Origin: Periconia sp. R9002 | Taxonomy: Eukaryota > Ascomycota > Dothideomycetes > Pleosporales > Periconiaceae | Assembly (NCBI GenBank): GCA_023627715.1 | Contig: JAMAHW010000084.1 | Span: forward strand, 1 to 64,000 | Direction of reading: 5' to 3' | DNA: 64,000 nt | Shown here: one piece after another, positions 23,759-34,759 of the stretch | Numbering within the stretch: the first letter of the stretch is position 1 | Layout of the letters: the number at the start of each line of letters is the position of its first letter | Position numbers and translations under genes: made by a program | The notes under the pieces: model-generated | What the model was told of the DNA's origin: nothing | Database searches by the model: none | What the model saw: the letters and a program-made list of their open reading frames with translations, nothing else

Positions 23759-24739
23759 TTAAAGTCTCTCTGCCTTTCTCTTGCGTGGTCTTAAAATACT
23801 CTGTTGACTCATACATGCTACGGCTTTTCCTTCCTCATCCCAGATCCAGGTCTCCCCATACGTTCTCGCCTCACTTCCTACGCCTGTGTTCATCTCTCTC
23901 AAATGCCATCGATTCATATCCAAACGATCAGCGCCTTGGAATATCCTCAACGCGAAGTCCAAGCTCGATACCGCTGTCACGTCTTCAAACCACAAGTGGC
24001 TATAACTCAGCGGAGCGAATGCAAGCGCTGCATCACTGTAAAAGACTAGATTGGCCATCTGGTCCGTATGGGTGGATAACTGCTCACGGCACTGAAACCA
24101 GTCTGCTGTTGTACGAGTTGTCATAGGCAACGCATCTTGAGTGTGAGCGACGTGCTTTGCCATACCGAAAATGTTTTGGGCAAAAATTCCTTCTGGACAC
24201 GGGCGTATATCGAAGAGGTCCGTCATGATGATGAAATCTTTAACGTATGCGTCATACAATTTTCTGTCGATTTTACCCTCATCGACCAGTTTTTGGTATG
24301 TTTCCTGATCTGTAGGACATTTTTCCCAGTGACTATAGTTCTTGTACGGGGGTCTCGAGTATTCCAATAGCGAGGCGGGCTCTTTGATGTGGAAATCGAC
24401 AGTCGCAACCATGCAAAGGCGCTTGGTCCCATTGTTCAGCTTCTGACTTATTTCGACTCGTCGTGTCGCAAAGGTTCGCGTTTGTCTGACCGTGCTGACA
24501 CTTGCTAGCAAAGGCCTGTCTGTAGATGAAGGTCCAAGGTAATTCCCAAGCATGGAATAGAGGTGATAATCTTTCGCGACAGACATAGCGGCCGCCTTGA
24601 ATGCGATAGTGATCGCGTAGCCTCCATACCCCATTTCAACCGGATGTGCCATTCTCCGTGGTGGATAAACGCTTTCGAATTCATTGTTTCCGAGCTCTTT
24701 TAGCGCAAGACAACTCGTGAAGTTGTTGGATCTAGCCAT
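23759..24739 (-). CDS. acyl-CoA thioesterase (TesB-like double hotdog)
   Basis: Intronless. I take the ATG at 24739 (MARSNN), giving about 326 aa; the open frame reaches 24808. An N-terminal hotdog half carries GYGGYAITIAFKAA and LLASVSTVRQTRTFATRRVE. The middle has the family-typical DLFDIRPCPEG. The C-terminal half carries MANLVFYSDAALAFAP and ends with YGETWIWDEEGKAVACMSQQ, a standard TesB C-terminus. The protein ends ERL, which does not match a strict peroxisomal PTS1 (SKL-type). It would hydrolyse an acyl- or aroyl-CoA. It is divergent from the MIO enzyme across a repeat-containing promoter and most likely belongs to the NRPS locus. Confidence 0.88.
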   Translation of the reverse strand: MARSNNFTSCLALKELGNNEFESVYPPRRMAHPVEMGYGGYAITIAFKAAAMSVAKDYHLYSMLGNYLGPSSTDRPLLASVSTVRQTRTFATRRVEISQKLNNGTKRLCMVATVDFHIKEPASLLEYSRPPYKNYSHWEKCPTDQETYQKLVDEGKIDRKLYDAYVKDFIIMTDLFDIRPCPEGIFAQNIFGMAKHVAHTQDALPMTTRTTADWFQCREQLSTHTDQMANLVFYSDAALAFAPLSYSHLWFEDVTAVSSLDFALRIFQGADRLDMNRWHLREMNTGVGSEARTYGETWIWDEEGKAVACMSQQSILRPRKRKAERL

Positions 24740-25631
24740 GGTCACAATGAACCCCACACAAAAGTGGGAGTGGAGTTGCAACCTATTGTGGCAACGTCGA
24801 AGGGACAACTATGTGCAAAGTCGCATCATATTGGATAGTTTGACAAAATCATCCAAAGTACCAGCTATGAGGTCGCGCCACTTGCGCGCGAATTTCCAAT
24901 AACATTGTACCACACTGGTGGATGTTAGAATCTGTCAGGATCTGTCCCAACCTCCGATTACCGAAACTTTGTCCTTATCGCGATCGGAGCAAAGTTTATT
25001 GCGCCACTCCAACAAACATTGAGGATAAACTTGATGCATTTGTTTTTATCCTATTTGCAAAACATTCCGGTTCGTGATCATGAATGTCATGTTCTAGTCG
25101 TAAACTTAGAAACTTTGCCTACTTCAGCTCCATCATCACCACAAAGGTTATTTACCTCACCAACAACGAATGGATGCATTGTGGATAATTTATATCCTAT
25201 TCACCGAACATTCCGTCACGTTGTGAGTAATGCCTTGTTTTCCTCGTGGCCTCCGAAACTTTATCCATTCCATTCGCGGTCGTCACGAGGAACGAAACCA
25301 CAAACAACAAACACAGGGAATAGATTGGATGCATTGGTTTAAATTCTATTCACGAGGCGTCCCAATCCATCAGGGCAATGCCACGCTGCGGACTCTGAAA
25401 CCTTGTCTACTTTAAAATTACATTTGTCACAAAGCTAGCTACAGATATTGGGGTAGCGGCCAACACCAATCACAAGCGAGATTGCACTGGGTAGCTTTTT
25501 CGTTCAGTCTACGCATTTTCTAGGTCGCGATGATAGTTATTATGAATGACAATGTCTTGAGGTCGTCCCGCTCGTCTTCTGCAACCGAAAATCGACTTTT
25601 CTTTCTTTAGCTTCACCGCATACACCCCATC
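24740..25631. promoter_or_regulatory. shared promoter between thioesterase and MIO enzyme
   Basis: An 0.9 kb divergent intergenic region. Most of it is a four-copy degenerate tandem repeat, described separately, so any repeated regulatory site would be present in several copies and could act on both genes. No coding frame is supported. Confidence 0.6.
24890..25450. repeat. four-copy ~146 bp degenerate tandem repeat
   Basis: The anchor word GAAACTTT (GAAACCTT in the last copy) recurs at 24963, 25109, 25255 and 25397, giving periods of 146, 146 and 142 bp. Other parts recur in register: GATGCATTTG or GATGCATTG, ATCCTATT(T/C) or TTCTATTCAC, and AACATTCCG. Copies differ by many substitutions and small indels, so the array is not recent. 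Confidence 0.85.
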
Positions 25632-27968
25632 ATGCAGAACGGTCACATGCGCACCATCAGCGCGAGCAGTGTCAAAGAAGCTCGATATGCACCCTCTCAA
25701 GTTCACGACGGAAAGCAAATCAATGGAAATGGCATTGGCAACGGCCGTGTTAAACTTCCTTCGGCCGTAATGAGAGGCCATGCTGAGAGATCTCAAGACT
25801 TATGGAGCAATGTCAGACGGATCAGAAACGAAGGGAAGGTTCTGATTGATGGAACAGATCTGGACATAGCCAGTGTCATTGCTGTAGCAAAGCAAGTCGA
25901 TAACAATCTTTCAATGGTTTCTACATACTTACAAGCCACTGCTTAGATTCAACTGCGATGCGTACATCAGCAAAACAGAGGCCCTTACTCAATCTATGGA
26001 CGCCAGCGTCAAGCTTCTTGAGAGCTATCTTGCCGAAGGTTATAGTGTATATGGTAATATACCCAATCATTCATTCCCCACTTCAATCTGCATTATGGAA
26101 GTTTTATGGGTTAACATTTGATGTCTAACATCGCAACAGGAGTCAATACCGGGTTTGGTGGAAGTGCTGACACTCGCACTACAAATCTACCAGTGCTCCA
26201 GTCTGCATTACTCCAACTCACCCAGGCCGGCATCCTTGGCGAAAGCGATACAATGCCATCCGGATCTAGTGCGGGCGAAAGCACCTCGCATAGCATGTCT
26301 GTTCTTTGGGTGCGCGCGACAATGCTTATTCGATGCAACAATGCACTTCGCGGACATTCTGGTGTACGCCTTGTACTGCTGGAAGCAATCCTAAAGTTGC
26401 TTCGCTGTGGGATTACTCCTATAGTGCCGCTACGTGGTTCTATTTCTGCTTCTGGTGACTTAATGCCCTTATCCTACATTGCGGGTGTCCTTGAAGGAAA
26501 CCCCGATATCATGGTTCACTGCTGTTCCGGGGAAACCTTAAAGACAATCACGTCAACTGAAGCGCTCCGCCTCGCTGAATTGGATGCGTTCACACTAGGA
26601 CCCAAGGAAGGTCTAGCTCTCATCAACGGAACAGCAGCAAGTGCAGCCGTTGCATGCTTTGCAGTGCATGACAGTAATAAGCTACTCCTCCTGGCTCAGA
26701 TTCTGGTCGCAATGAGTTGCGAGGCTTTGCTCGGTAATTCTGAGAGCTATCATCCTTTTATCTCTTCTGTGAGGCCGCATCCTGGGCAGAAAGAATGCGC
26801 AAGCAACATTCTCCGCTTTCTCCGGGGTTCAAAACTAGTAACAGCCTTGGAGGGACAAGATCGATTCAGGTCTGGTTTGTTTCAAGACAGATACGCACTG
26901 CGAGGAACTCCCCAGTGGTTAGGACCACAAATAGAAGACCTGATGATGGTCCAAGACCAGTTGACCATTGAACTCAACTCTACATCCGACAATCCTTTGA
27001 TTGATACGCAAACTGGGGGGGTCTATTCTGGGGCCAATTTCATCGCATCATCTGTGGCGTCCGGGATGGAGAAAAATCGATTATCCCTCCAAATAATTGG
27101 AAAATTGCTTTTTTCTCTATCCTCGGAGCTCATCAATCCTGCCATGAACCGAGGATTGCCAGCAAATCTCGCAGCGGACGATCCTAGTTTGTCGTTTACA
27201 ATGAAGGGCGTTGACATTAGCATGGCAGCGTACCTATCCGAGCTCACTTTTCTCGCCAATCCGGTAACCCCTCACGTTCAATCTGCAGAGTCTCACAATC
27301 AACAAATCAATTCTCTGGCTTTGATATCTGCGCGCTACACTACACAAGCTGCGACAATACTTGGACAAATGTGCGCTGCTCATCTCTATGTCGTATGTCA
27401 AGCATTGGACCTACGTGCGATGCACATCAATTTCATGCAACATCTGCGTCTAGAACTACCTTCTATCATCAAACCGATTGTGCCCGGCTTGTCAAATCAC
27501 CATAAACAAGAACTCTTACAGGAGATTTTCTTAGCTATTGGTGTCTCCTGGGATCGCAGTACATCACTCGACCTTGTTGATCGCTGCAATGCACTTGCCG
27601 TCGCAAGCTTGCCAGTCTTGGTCAGCTATGGCCAGAAGCATCAACTTCCTTTGAACACCATTCTGCTTGCCACATCACAACAGAAAATCTTGGATCTTGC
27701 GCAGTTAGTCTTCACCGCAGAGAGGCAGGAATTCATAGAGAACCCAAACACCAAGCCCTATCTGGGAGATGCGTCTAGGAGATTGTACGCCTTTGTGAGG
27801 GAGGAGTTGGGTGTTCCTTTCCACGAGGGCCTTGCAGAGCATCCTGGATTGAATCCTACTGAAAAGCTCAGAGGTCGACCCAAGAGGACCATTGGCTCAT
27901 TCGTGTCGATCATCTTTGCATCGATTGTCGACGACAGAATTTGGAAAGCTATAGCAGATCTTGTTTGA
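25632..27968 (+). CDS. MIO-type aromatic amino acid ammonia-lyase or aminomutase
   Basis: Three exons: 25632-25891, 25947-26053 and 26140-27968, about 731 aa, the usual length of fungal PALs. The first intron is GC-AG (GCAAGT donor, 55 bp); the second is GT-AG (86 bp). The MIO triad Ala226-Ser227-Gly228 lies in ISASGDLMPLSY. The catalytic Tyr122 precedes GVNTGFGGSAD; the loop Tyr374 and Arg377 lie in QDRYALR. INGTAAS, SDNPLID and MNRGLP are also intact. At the substrate-selecting pair (HQ in Rhodotorula PAL, FL or HL in plant PAL/TAL) it has Leu149-Thr150. MIO enzymes deaminate Phe, Tyr or His to aryl-acrylates, or isomerise them to beta-amino acids. Overall similarity is clearly to fungal PALs, not histidases. 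Next to an NRPS, supply of cinnamate-like or beta-aryl amino acid units is plausible but unproven. Confidence 0.92.
25892..25946 (+). other. GC-AG intron in the MIO gene
   Basis: The donor is GCAAGT after AAA-type coding sequence; the acceptor is CTTAG. Removing these 55 bases is the only reading I found that joins the N-terminal exon to the conserved second exon in phase. No GT donor in this exon has the required phase. Confidence 0.75.
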
Positions 27969-30596
27969 CGTATGGATCTGCGGTAATTGAGGAGCGAGCG
28001 ACATTCAACACATATCCAACAGGCAGAGAACATCAGTGAGGAATGGCAATAAAGTTTTTTTTAGAACTCTATATTTACATATCGTTAGCATGGAGGTGTT
28101 CGCAATTTCAATACGCGAGCTTTTACCCTTTCCATCTCCAGTCAAATGAACTTTATGTTGCGTGACCTATCCACATGAACCTGCATAAAAATGTACCCTA
28201 TGTGATAATTTAGGATCGGCGAATTCGGAGCAGCCACGCACAGCTGGTGGCGAAAAACAAGCAGACCACAGATAGGCTTCTGCGCATGGTGAAAAGCTTA
28301 CATTTTATACTACTAACAATCAACCATTGTATAGTGCTTATGTCGCTACTCATGAGCGCACAAGCTGAAAAATGTGCTAGTTATGTGCAGTTTTGAGTTT
28401 CTTGCTACTTAGCCTCAAAGCTTGGTAAGACGTGTATCCTTGTACGTTTGAGGTGATGCGATATTTTTCCAATTTACGGATCTTTAAAATGCAGATATGC
28501 TTTGCAGTTTTTGGCTAATCAATTATAAACTGGCTGAATAGCTGCTGGAAGTTGTATCAGAATGTATATGTTGATGTTCCCAATTTGGTGTTTTCTATGA
28601 GATTTTTACATCGCCATTGTATTTATCCGCATGGTAGCTTAGAGCGAATGAATCAACTACATACTACGTGAAGAGCACGGTCTGCATTCAGTATTTGCAG
28701 CATAACATGATAATGGTCAAGCGGAAAGATCGACAGATTTCTTACCAAACAACCCTGACACTATGCAAATGTGTGCAATGTAGAGTTCTTCCATTTCATG
28801 TTGCTCTAATATAATAGGGCGTCTTACTGTGTTACTAGGAAAGAAATGTGATTCCCATCTCTATCTTTCCAAGTTTGCGTGAAAAATCGTCCATCAGTGC
28901 GCGGCTACTAAGGATTGCCGCGTATGCACAATCGGGACAATATATAACCAGCGCATAATGTTACTTTTTTACGATGCTTTGAATAGCTTTAGACTAAACT
29001 AATCTTTGCAGTATATCCATGACAATCGGGACATTCACTTCTCTCGCATATCTCGCGTGCCTATTTTCTCACTGGCGACGTCTCCCATCATTGCCAAGTC
29101 TACTGTAACAAATTGAACAACAATTCATATCAACTCAAAAGATAAAGCTATATTTCTAGATACGATCATGGTATGCAACGGTCTATAGTTATGAAAAGGG
29201 GATAGTACAACTATTAAGTGATAATTGATGTTGGACAAACCTCACGACTGACCCCCAGGAGAGAAATGTGTGGATTCGAGTACTTGTTTTCTTATTAACT
29301 CGTAATATCTTCAACATTCTTCCCCGTCGCCGTTGAGAAGCTTATCAATTGTAGTTCGCCTCTTTACGCAATGACAGAAAAACGTGGAGAGATGTCTCGT
29401 AGGTAGACGGTGTGGTGGTGCAAACGCCTACATCCGTGAAGTGACCTCCAAACCGCAAAATTTCCATACCCTTTGTAGTTCCCCTTCTATTCCCACAGTG
29501 TTAAGGATGTCGCCTGTCGATTTTAGAGTTTTATTCGTGAGATCGGCCCTACCTTGCCACAGTAAGTCAGCACAGCTGTACACACAGCGAATCGCGCTAA
29601 TCAATCGGCGAGTATCCAAGGTACTTCCAGACCCTTTCAAAATCTATCGTGCCGGAATGGTCCCCTACACAAAGCATAAAATAGCCACCAATCAGTGTAT
29701 CGCGGGTGGATGGCTAGGTTTCAACGCTAAGACAACTATAATGTGACGATAAGCTGCTGCTCGATCTCGTCAGAGCTACCACCACTCTCCGTGTAATATA
29801 TGTTGCTCTTAGGCGCGACTCCGGAGTCGATAACCGCGGACGGACCGATTAGTATCTCTTTTTGCACGTCTCTTGGGATTACCTTCTATCCTGCGTCGCA
29901 CAGCACTAAAGTTTCCAGTGTAGAGTTTATATTGTAGCACTTCTTACCCCCTTCCCCCAATGCTTAAAATTTGTATCAATCACAGTGCGCGGTACATTGG
30001 CCCGCCAATCATTTAGAATTCCTATTACCCACCATCCTCGCCATTCACCCGCACCTCCAAAACATCAATGTCGTCTGATATCCACGCCACTCCCCCTCCC
30101 CCCATAAAGTCAATGAACCCATCCATATCCCCCTGCCCCTCCATACGTCCCAAAAATCCAACAAGCCCGCCATGTAGTCTTTCCCGCTAACCCCAACACG
30201 TCTAGCTGTCTCCCCCAACAACCATGGCCCTTTCCACGTGATTCCGTGAGTACTGATTGAACCAGATGCAGCTAGCATTCATCAAACATCAATCTCTTCG
30301 TCTTCGTCATCCGAATCCCCCATTAAAAAATTGCTCGAGAAGGATCCACTATAGAGACGCTACTACGCTGTTTACCTTATACGGTCTACGCTTGGGGGCT
30401 AAATCGCACCAAGCGTGTGGATACTCGCCCCCGCGGAGATATAACGCATTAAACAAATCTTTTTATAGGATGCGCGTGCGCGTTGCATACCTACAGCGGT
30501 AATGGTAGGAGTAGGTGAAAAGTGCGCGGATGAACGCGGCAGGATGGGGTCTTACGATGTTTTGGGGATGTAGGATAGGTGAGGAGATTTGAGGGT
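27969..30596. other. 2.6 kb intergenic stretch
   Basis: No supported gene. The right part (30000-30280) is pyrimidine-rich on the plus strand. Its complement shows protein-like fragments (GPWLLGETARRVG, then, one frame over, VAWISDDIDVLEV) that may be a gene relic, but I cannot name a family. The stretch separates the NRPS locus from the carboxypeptidase. Confidence 0.4.
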
Positions 30597-30622
30597 TAAT
30601 TTATTAATATATATATTGGGGG
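30597..30622 (+). promoter_or_regulatory. TATA-like element upstream of carboxypeptidase
   Basis: TTTATTAATATATATAT lies about 105-125 bases before the ATG at 30722. Position and composition fit a fungal TATA element. Not otherwise tested. Confidence 0.4.
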
Positions 30623-30721
30623 ATGGTGACGCGGGGTTGTTACTACGTACGGTCTTTGTTGTTCGGTCGTTCGCTGTCTTTTTTGTCTTTGTATTTTGGG
30701 TTGTTTGAGAAGTGTTTAATA

Positions 30722-32346
30722 ATGAAGATCTCGGCTTCTGTCCTTGCGTTCGCGGTGTTTGTGGGGGCGACTCTCGGAGCGCCGCTGCTGGAAAATGTCC
30801 AGGATGCGAAAAATGGGGGGATTGAGATTGTAAAGAGGGGGGGTGGAAATGATGATTTCAAAAAAGGTTTGCTGTGTGAGACTACGGAGGGGGTAGAGGA
30901 GGTGAGGGGGTACTGTAAGTTTTTTATATTTTCTCCTCCACCGGCCTGACCTGTATCATCATGAAGCGGGGGGCGATTGCATACCAACCTTTGAATGAAA
31001 TGCTAATGCACATATACTACAGTCGCTGTAGGCGAAAACATTCATCTCTGGTTCTGGTACTTTTCCGCGCGGTCAAATTCCAGCACCGCTCCACTCGTCG
31101 CCTGGCTCAACGGCGGTCCCGGCGCATCCAGCATGATTGGACTCTTCCAGAATAACGGACCTTGCCATTTTCCCGCCGGTTCATCTTCCTCGTCACCCAC
31201 CCGCAATGAGCACAGCTTCAACAACGTCGCGAACATGCTCTATATCGACCAGCCTGCGGGCGCTGGATTTTCCTACGGCACTAATGAAACTGAAGTCAAT
31301 GCCATCAACTCCACACCTCACGCTATCTCGTACGTGTACGAATTCCTCCAGGCGTTTTTTGCGCAGAACGAGTTTGCACATTTGGCGGAGAGAAAATTTG
31401 GTGTTGCGACGGCATCGTACGGTGGGCATTATGGACCTGAGCTGGTTCGGTATATTCAGGAACAGAACGAGAAAGGTGGAGACCGGAAGAAGATCGATTT
31501 GGCGGGTCTCGCTATCAACAACGGGTTGTTTAGTTACGGTATCCAACATCCAGCAATGGCGGAATACCTACTCGAGAAAAAAGTTCTCGACGAGGGGAAG
31601 TACGCAAAGGTGATGGCGGATTACGAGAGTGAGTGCGCGCCTGCGATTGCTACATGTGAGAAGACGGATACGGATGCGGATTGCGCGAACGCGGATGACA
31701 AATGCTATTCTGCTGTTGAGGGTCCATTGAGTGATACGCAGGAATACGTATACGATGTGCGTGGATTGGCGTTTGCTCCGCCTACCACGTATATTGAGTG
31801 GTTGGGCAAGAGTGCAGAAGCTGTGGGTAATCGAACGGAATATCATTCAAGCAGTGACGCCATATTCAACCGGTTTATTGGCACTGGTGATACTGTGCGC
31901 TCTTCCATCCCTCGTCTGTCCGAGTTTGTCCAGACAAATGTTCCCACGTTGATTTGGGCTGGCGATCAGGAGTATGTATCTTTCCTAGTCCTTCGCAGTA
32001 CCTGCTAACCTCGCACGTCTAGCGTTTTATGTAACTACATTGGTGTCCGCAAAGTCGCTGAATCCGTTGAATACAAAGGTCAAGCCGCTTTCAGAAAGCA
32101 AAATGTACAAAAGTGGACGGTTGGTGGGACTGAATACGGGCTCTTCAAAACCCAGGACAACCTATCGTACTTGCAGGTGTACAACGCGGGACACAATCTT
32201 CAATTCGGCCGTAAGTGAGCTGTTTACGAGAAACCTGTGAACTGGGGGATGAAGACAAAATTCTGACAGATATCCTAGAGCCTAAAGCCTCTCTCGAGGC
32301 TTTCAGTCAGTTTTTCATTGGGAAAGGCGTGATATCGAGCTCCTAG
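30722..32346 (+). CDS. secreted serine carboxypeptidase (peptidase S10)
   Basis: Four exons: 30722-30914, 31023-31971, 32023-32210 and 32279-32346, all GT-AG with matching phases, giving 465 aa. A signal peptide (MKISASVLAFAVFVGATLG) is followed by a short basic pro-region. S10 hallmarks: WLNGGPGASSMIGLF (oxyanion region; the usual Cys in GGPGCSS is Ala), Ser in TASYGGHYGPE (usual GESYGG has Ala for Glu), Asp in WAGDQD and His in NAGHNLQFGQP. The triad is therefore complete. It removes C-terminal residues from peptides at acidic pH, extracellularly or in the vacuole. The final 68-base exon is easy to miss, because the frame otherwise ends at FGRK. Confidence 0.9.
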
Positions 32347-33121
32347 GAGCCTGCATGTTGGTTATCGTCCAAAAATGGCCGCCTTTCAGCAGATTGGAAA
32401 TTTTGATTGATATTTAGATTTCAAGTAAAAAATTCTTTCATTGGAGTGCAGTTTTTAAGAAGTTGATCTGGAGATCGAGGATGACAGTGAAGTTGTTCCG
32501 CTTATGTAAGAGAGCCACGTGGGGCACGTGTGAAGACCCTGACACGTGCCTGAGCCCCTGAGAACGCCACCCGGAATAGCATTTCTCCGAACCGAGGCCA
32601 AAATGCGCTTCAGATGACCGGAGATACTACCAACCACCTCGTTAATGGACATGGCGTCTACTATCCACCATCTTCCACTTCCTGAACCCTCTTAGTCTCT
32701 GCCTATTCTTTACTAGAACGCTACTGCTATCTCCGTAACGATTCCTGGCTGTTTTATTTCCAGCACCCCCGCCTCACACCATCACTCACTCTCTACCTAC
32801 TGCGAGCTCCGTACTCCACCCGCTTATAGAGTCGTTTCGCGGCCTTCCGCTCCTTTTTGTTCATCAGAATCCAAATTGAGCCAGTGGCGAACTGCTTGTT
32901 CTTAAGGGGTCTCGTCCTTTTCTTCCTGACCGCCTTTTGCGATCTCAAGCTACTATCAAGGGTCTAGCTCCCACCACACCACCATTCGGAGAACTCTGAA
33001 GAATCCTGATCAATTCGACCTTTGGCGGGGCAGTTGGACGTCTCCACGGCTATACAGGCCATCGGACTCAATCATACAACTTTGATCTTCCTGGATACCG
33101 CCTCCTTGACCATTCAACACC
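32347..33121. other. intergenic: carboxypeptidase 3' flank and desaturase promoter
   Basis: No coding potential is recognised. Pyrimidine-rich CT tracts at 32690-32860 and 32900-33000 precede the desaturase-like gene, a common feature of fungal promoters. CCACGTGGGGCACGTG-type sequence lies near 32516-32530, giving two CACGTG or CACGTG-like cores. Confidence 0.45.
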
Positions 33122-34612
33122 ATGGTCAACCTTTATTTCCAGCCAGATGCCCAAATGACGGTGCAAGACCGCATGGTGCTGAATATACTGCAGAAAGAGA
33201 GCGACCAACACAAAGCTTCAACTGGATTGAAGCGAGAGAGCTCCGACGACTCAATTTCGGACGCGCCTGTTAAGCATACACGATTCGAATCGGAATCTCC
33301 AGAAGGTACAGCCACTATCATCACCCTGTACGGCCTACCAATTTAAGTACTCACATTTTATCTAGATATCCAGCAACTCTCCGAACAAACTCTCGCTCAC
33401 TTCAAAGACCTGAACGACCCTTCCTCCGAGAAATTTGAACCCACCGTATTCGTCACCGTCGACTTACCGGACATCAAAAGCCCTCTGCTGCGAAGATACA
33501 TAGTGGAACCCTTTGTGCGATGGGGTCGATCCGTTGTCCGCGTCGAGACCGACGTGGTCATGCTCACGCACCTTTTTCTCTACCTCTTCACCAGCATTCC
33601 CTCCGCTATATACCTTTTCTACAATTTCCACTGGTGGCACGGCCCACTCCATACCGCTATGCAACTCTATTACATGGGATCATATACGCTGATGATGCAC
33701 CAGCACATCCACATGCGCGGCATTCTCAGCAAAAAGTACAAATTCATCGATGGAGCGTTCCCCTACGTATTGGACCCGCTCATGGGACATACCTGGAATT
33801 CGTACTACTTTCACCACGTCAAGCATCACCACATTGAAGGTAATGGCCCCAATGACCTCTCTTCCACCGTGCGGTTCCAGCGCGACGATCTTTGGAATTT
33901 TCTGCAGTACCTCGGCCGCTTCTACTTCCTCATCTGGTTCGACCTGCCCCGATATTTCCTCCAGAATCGAAAGCCCGAGCTCGCTGTAAAGGCTGGAGGG
34001 AGTGAAATCGCGAGTTACCTGTTCTTGAGCACCATGTTCATGTGGGTTGATGCAAGGGCTACCGTGTTCGTGTTTTTGATCCCGCTGGCCATCATGCGAT
34101 TGGGCATGATGATCGGGAATTGGGGACAGCACGCCTTCGTGGACGAGCAAGAGCCAGATTCTGATTTCCGATCCAGCATTACTGTGATAGATGTTTCCGT
34201 AAGTTCCACCCATGACGGTTCTTTCCAGAACAAGACATCTATAGAAACTATTCCACTAATACCTTTTCTTCATTAGAGCAATCGGTACTGCTTCAATGAC
34301 GGCTACCACACCTCTCACCACCTCAACCCTCTCCGCCACTGGCGCGACCACCCCTCCGCTTTCCTCGCCCAGAAACACCAGTACGCTTCCGAACACGCTC
34401 TCGTTTTTTACAACATCGACTACCTCATGATCACCTTCAGCCTACTATCCAAAAACTACATGCATCTTGCGCGCTGTATGGTCCCCGTTGGCGAAGATCA
34501 GATGAGAATGAGCGTCGAGGAGCGCGCTGAATATCTGAGGCGAAAGACTAGGAAGTTTAGCGAAGAGGAGATAGCAGAGAAGTGGGGCAAGCAGTATGCG
34601 AAGCTGAAATGA
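33122..34612 (+). CDS. membrane fatty-acid desaturase-like enzyme
   Basis: Three exons: 33122-33305, 33366-34198 and 34277-34612, about 450 aa. Hydrophobic segments occur around LFLYLFTSIPSAIYLFY, AMQLYYMGSYTLMM and FLSTMFMWV. Three histidine clusters typical of di-iron membrane desaturases/hydroxylases are present: HQHIHMRG, HHVKHHH and GYHTSHHL. The soluble N-terminus is charged, without a cytochrome b5 motif (HPGG), so an external electron donor is likely. The third cluster lies just after the second intron, which confirms that splice. The enzyme probably oxidises a lipid chain at the ER; regiochemistry cannot be told. Confidence 0.85.
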
Positions 34613-34759
34613 CCTAGGGCAGTGGAATGATAGCCCCTCTCCTCCGCGAGCGTAATTCGAACATCAATCTACATCCTCCATCGTCCTGATTATGGTAGCA
34701 AATATTTCTAGGTGTGACTTCTACCGATTCCGCGTATACGGGAACGTATGTTGCGCATT

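Noticed and set aside
25632..27968. Histidine ammonia-lyase annotation
   Set aside because: Length, DLMPLSY context, SDNPLID and the fungal-type C-terminus match fungal PALs; the His-specific pocket residues are absent.
30045..30278. Minus-strand ORF rich in Trp and Gly (GPWLLGETARRVG)
   Set aside because: Looks like a protein fragment that continues in another frame, but no family is recognised and no start or intron supports a gene; mentioned only as a possible relic.
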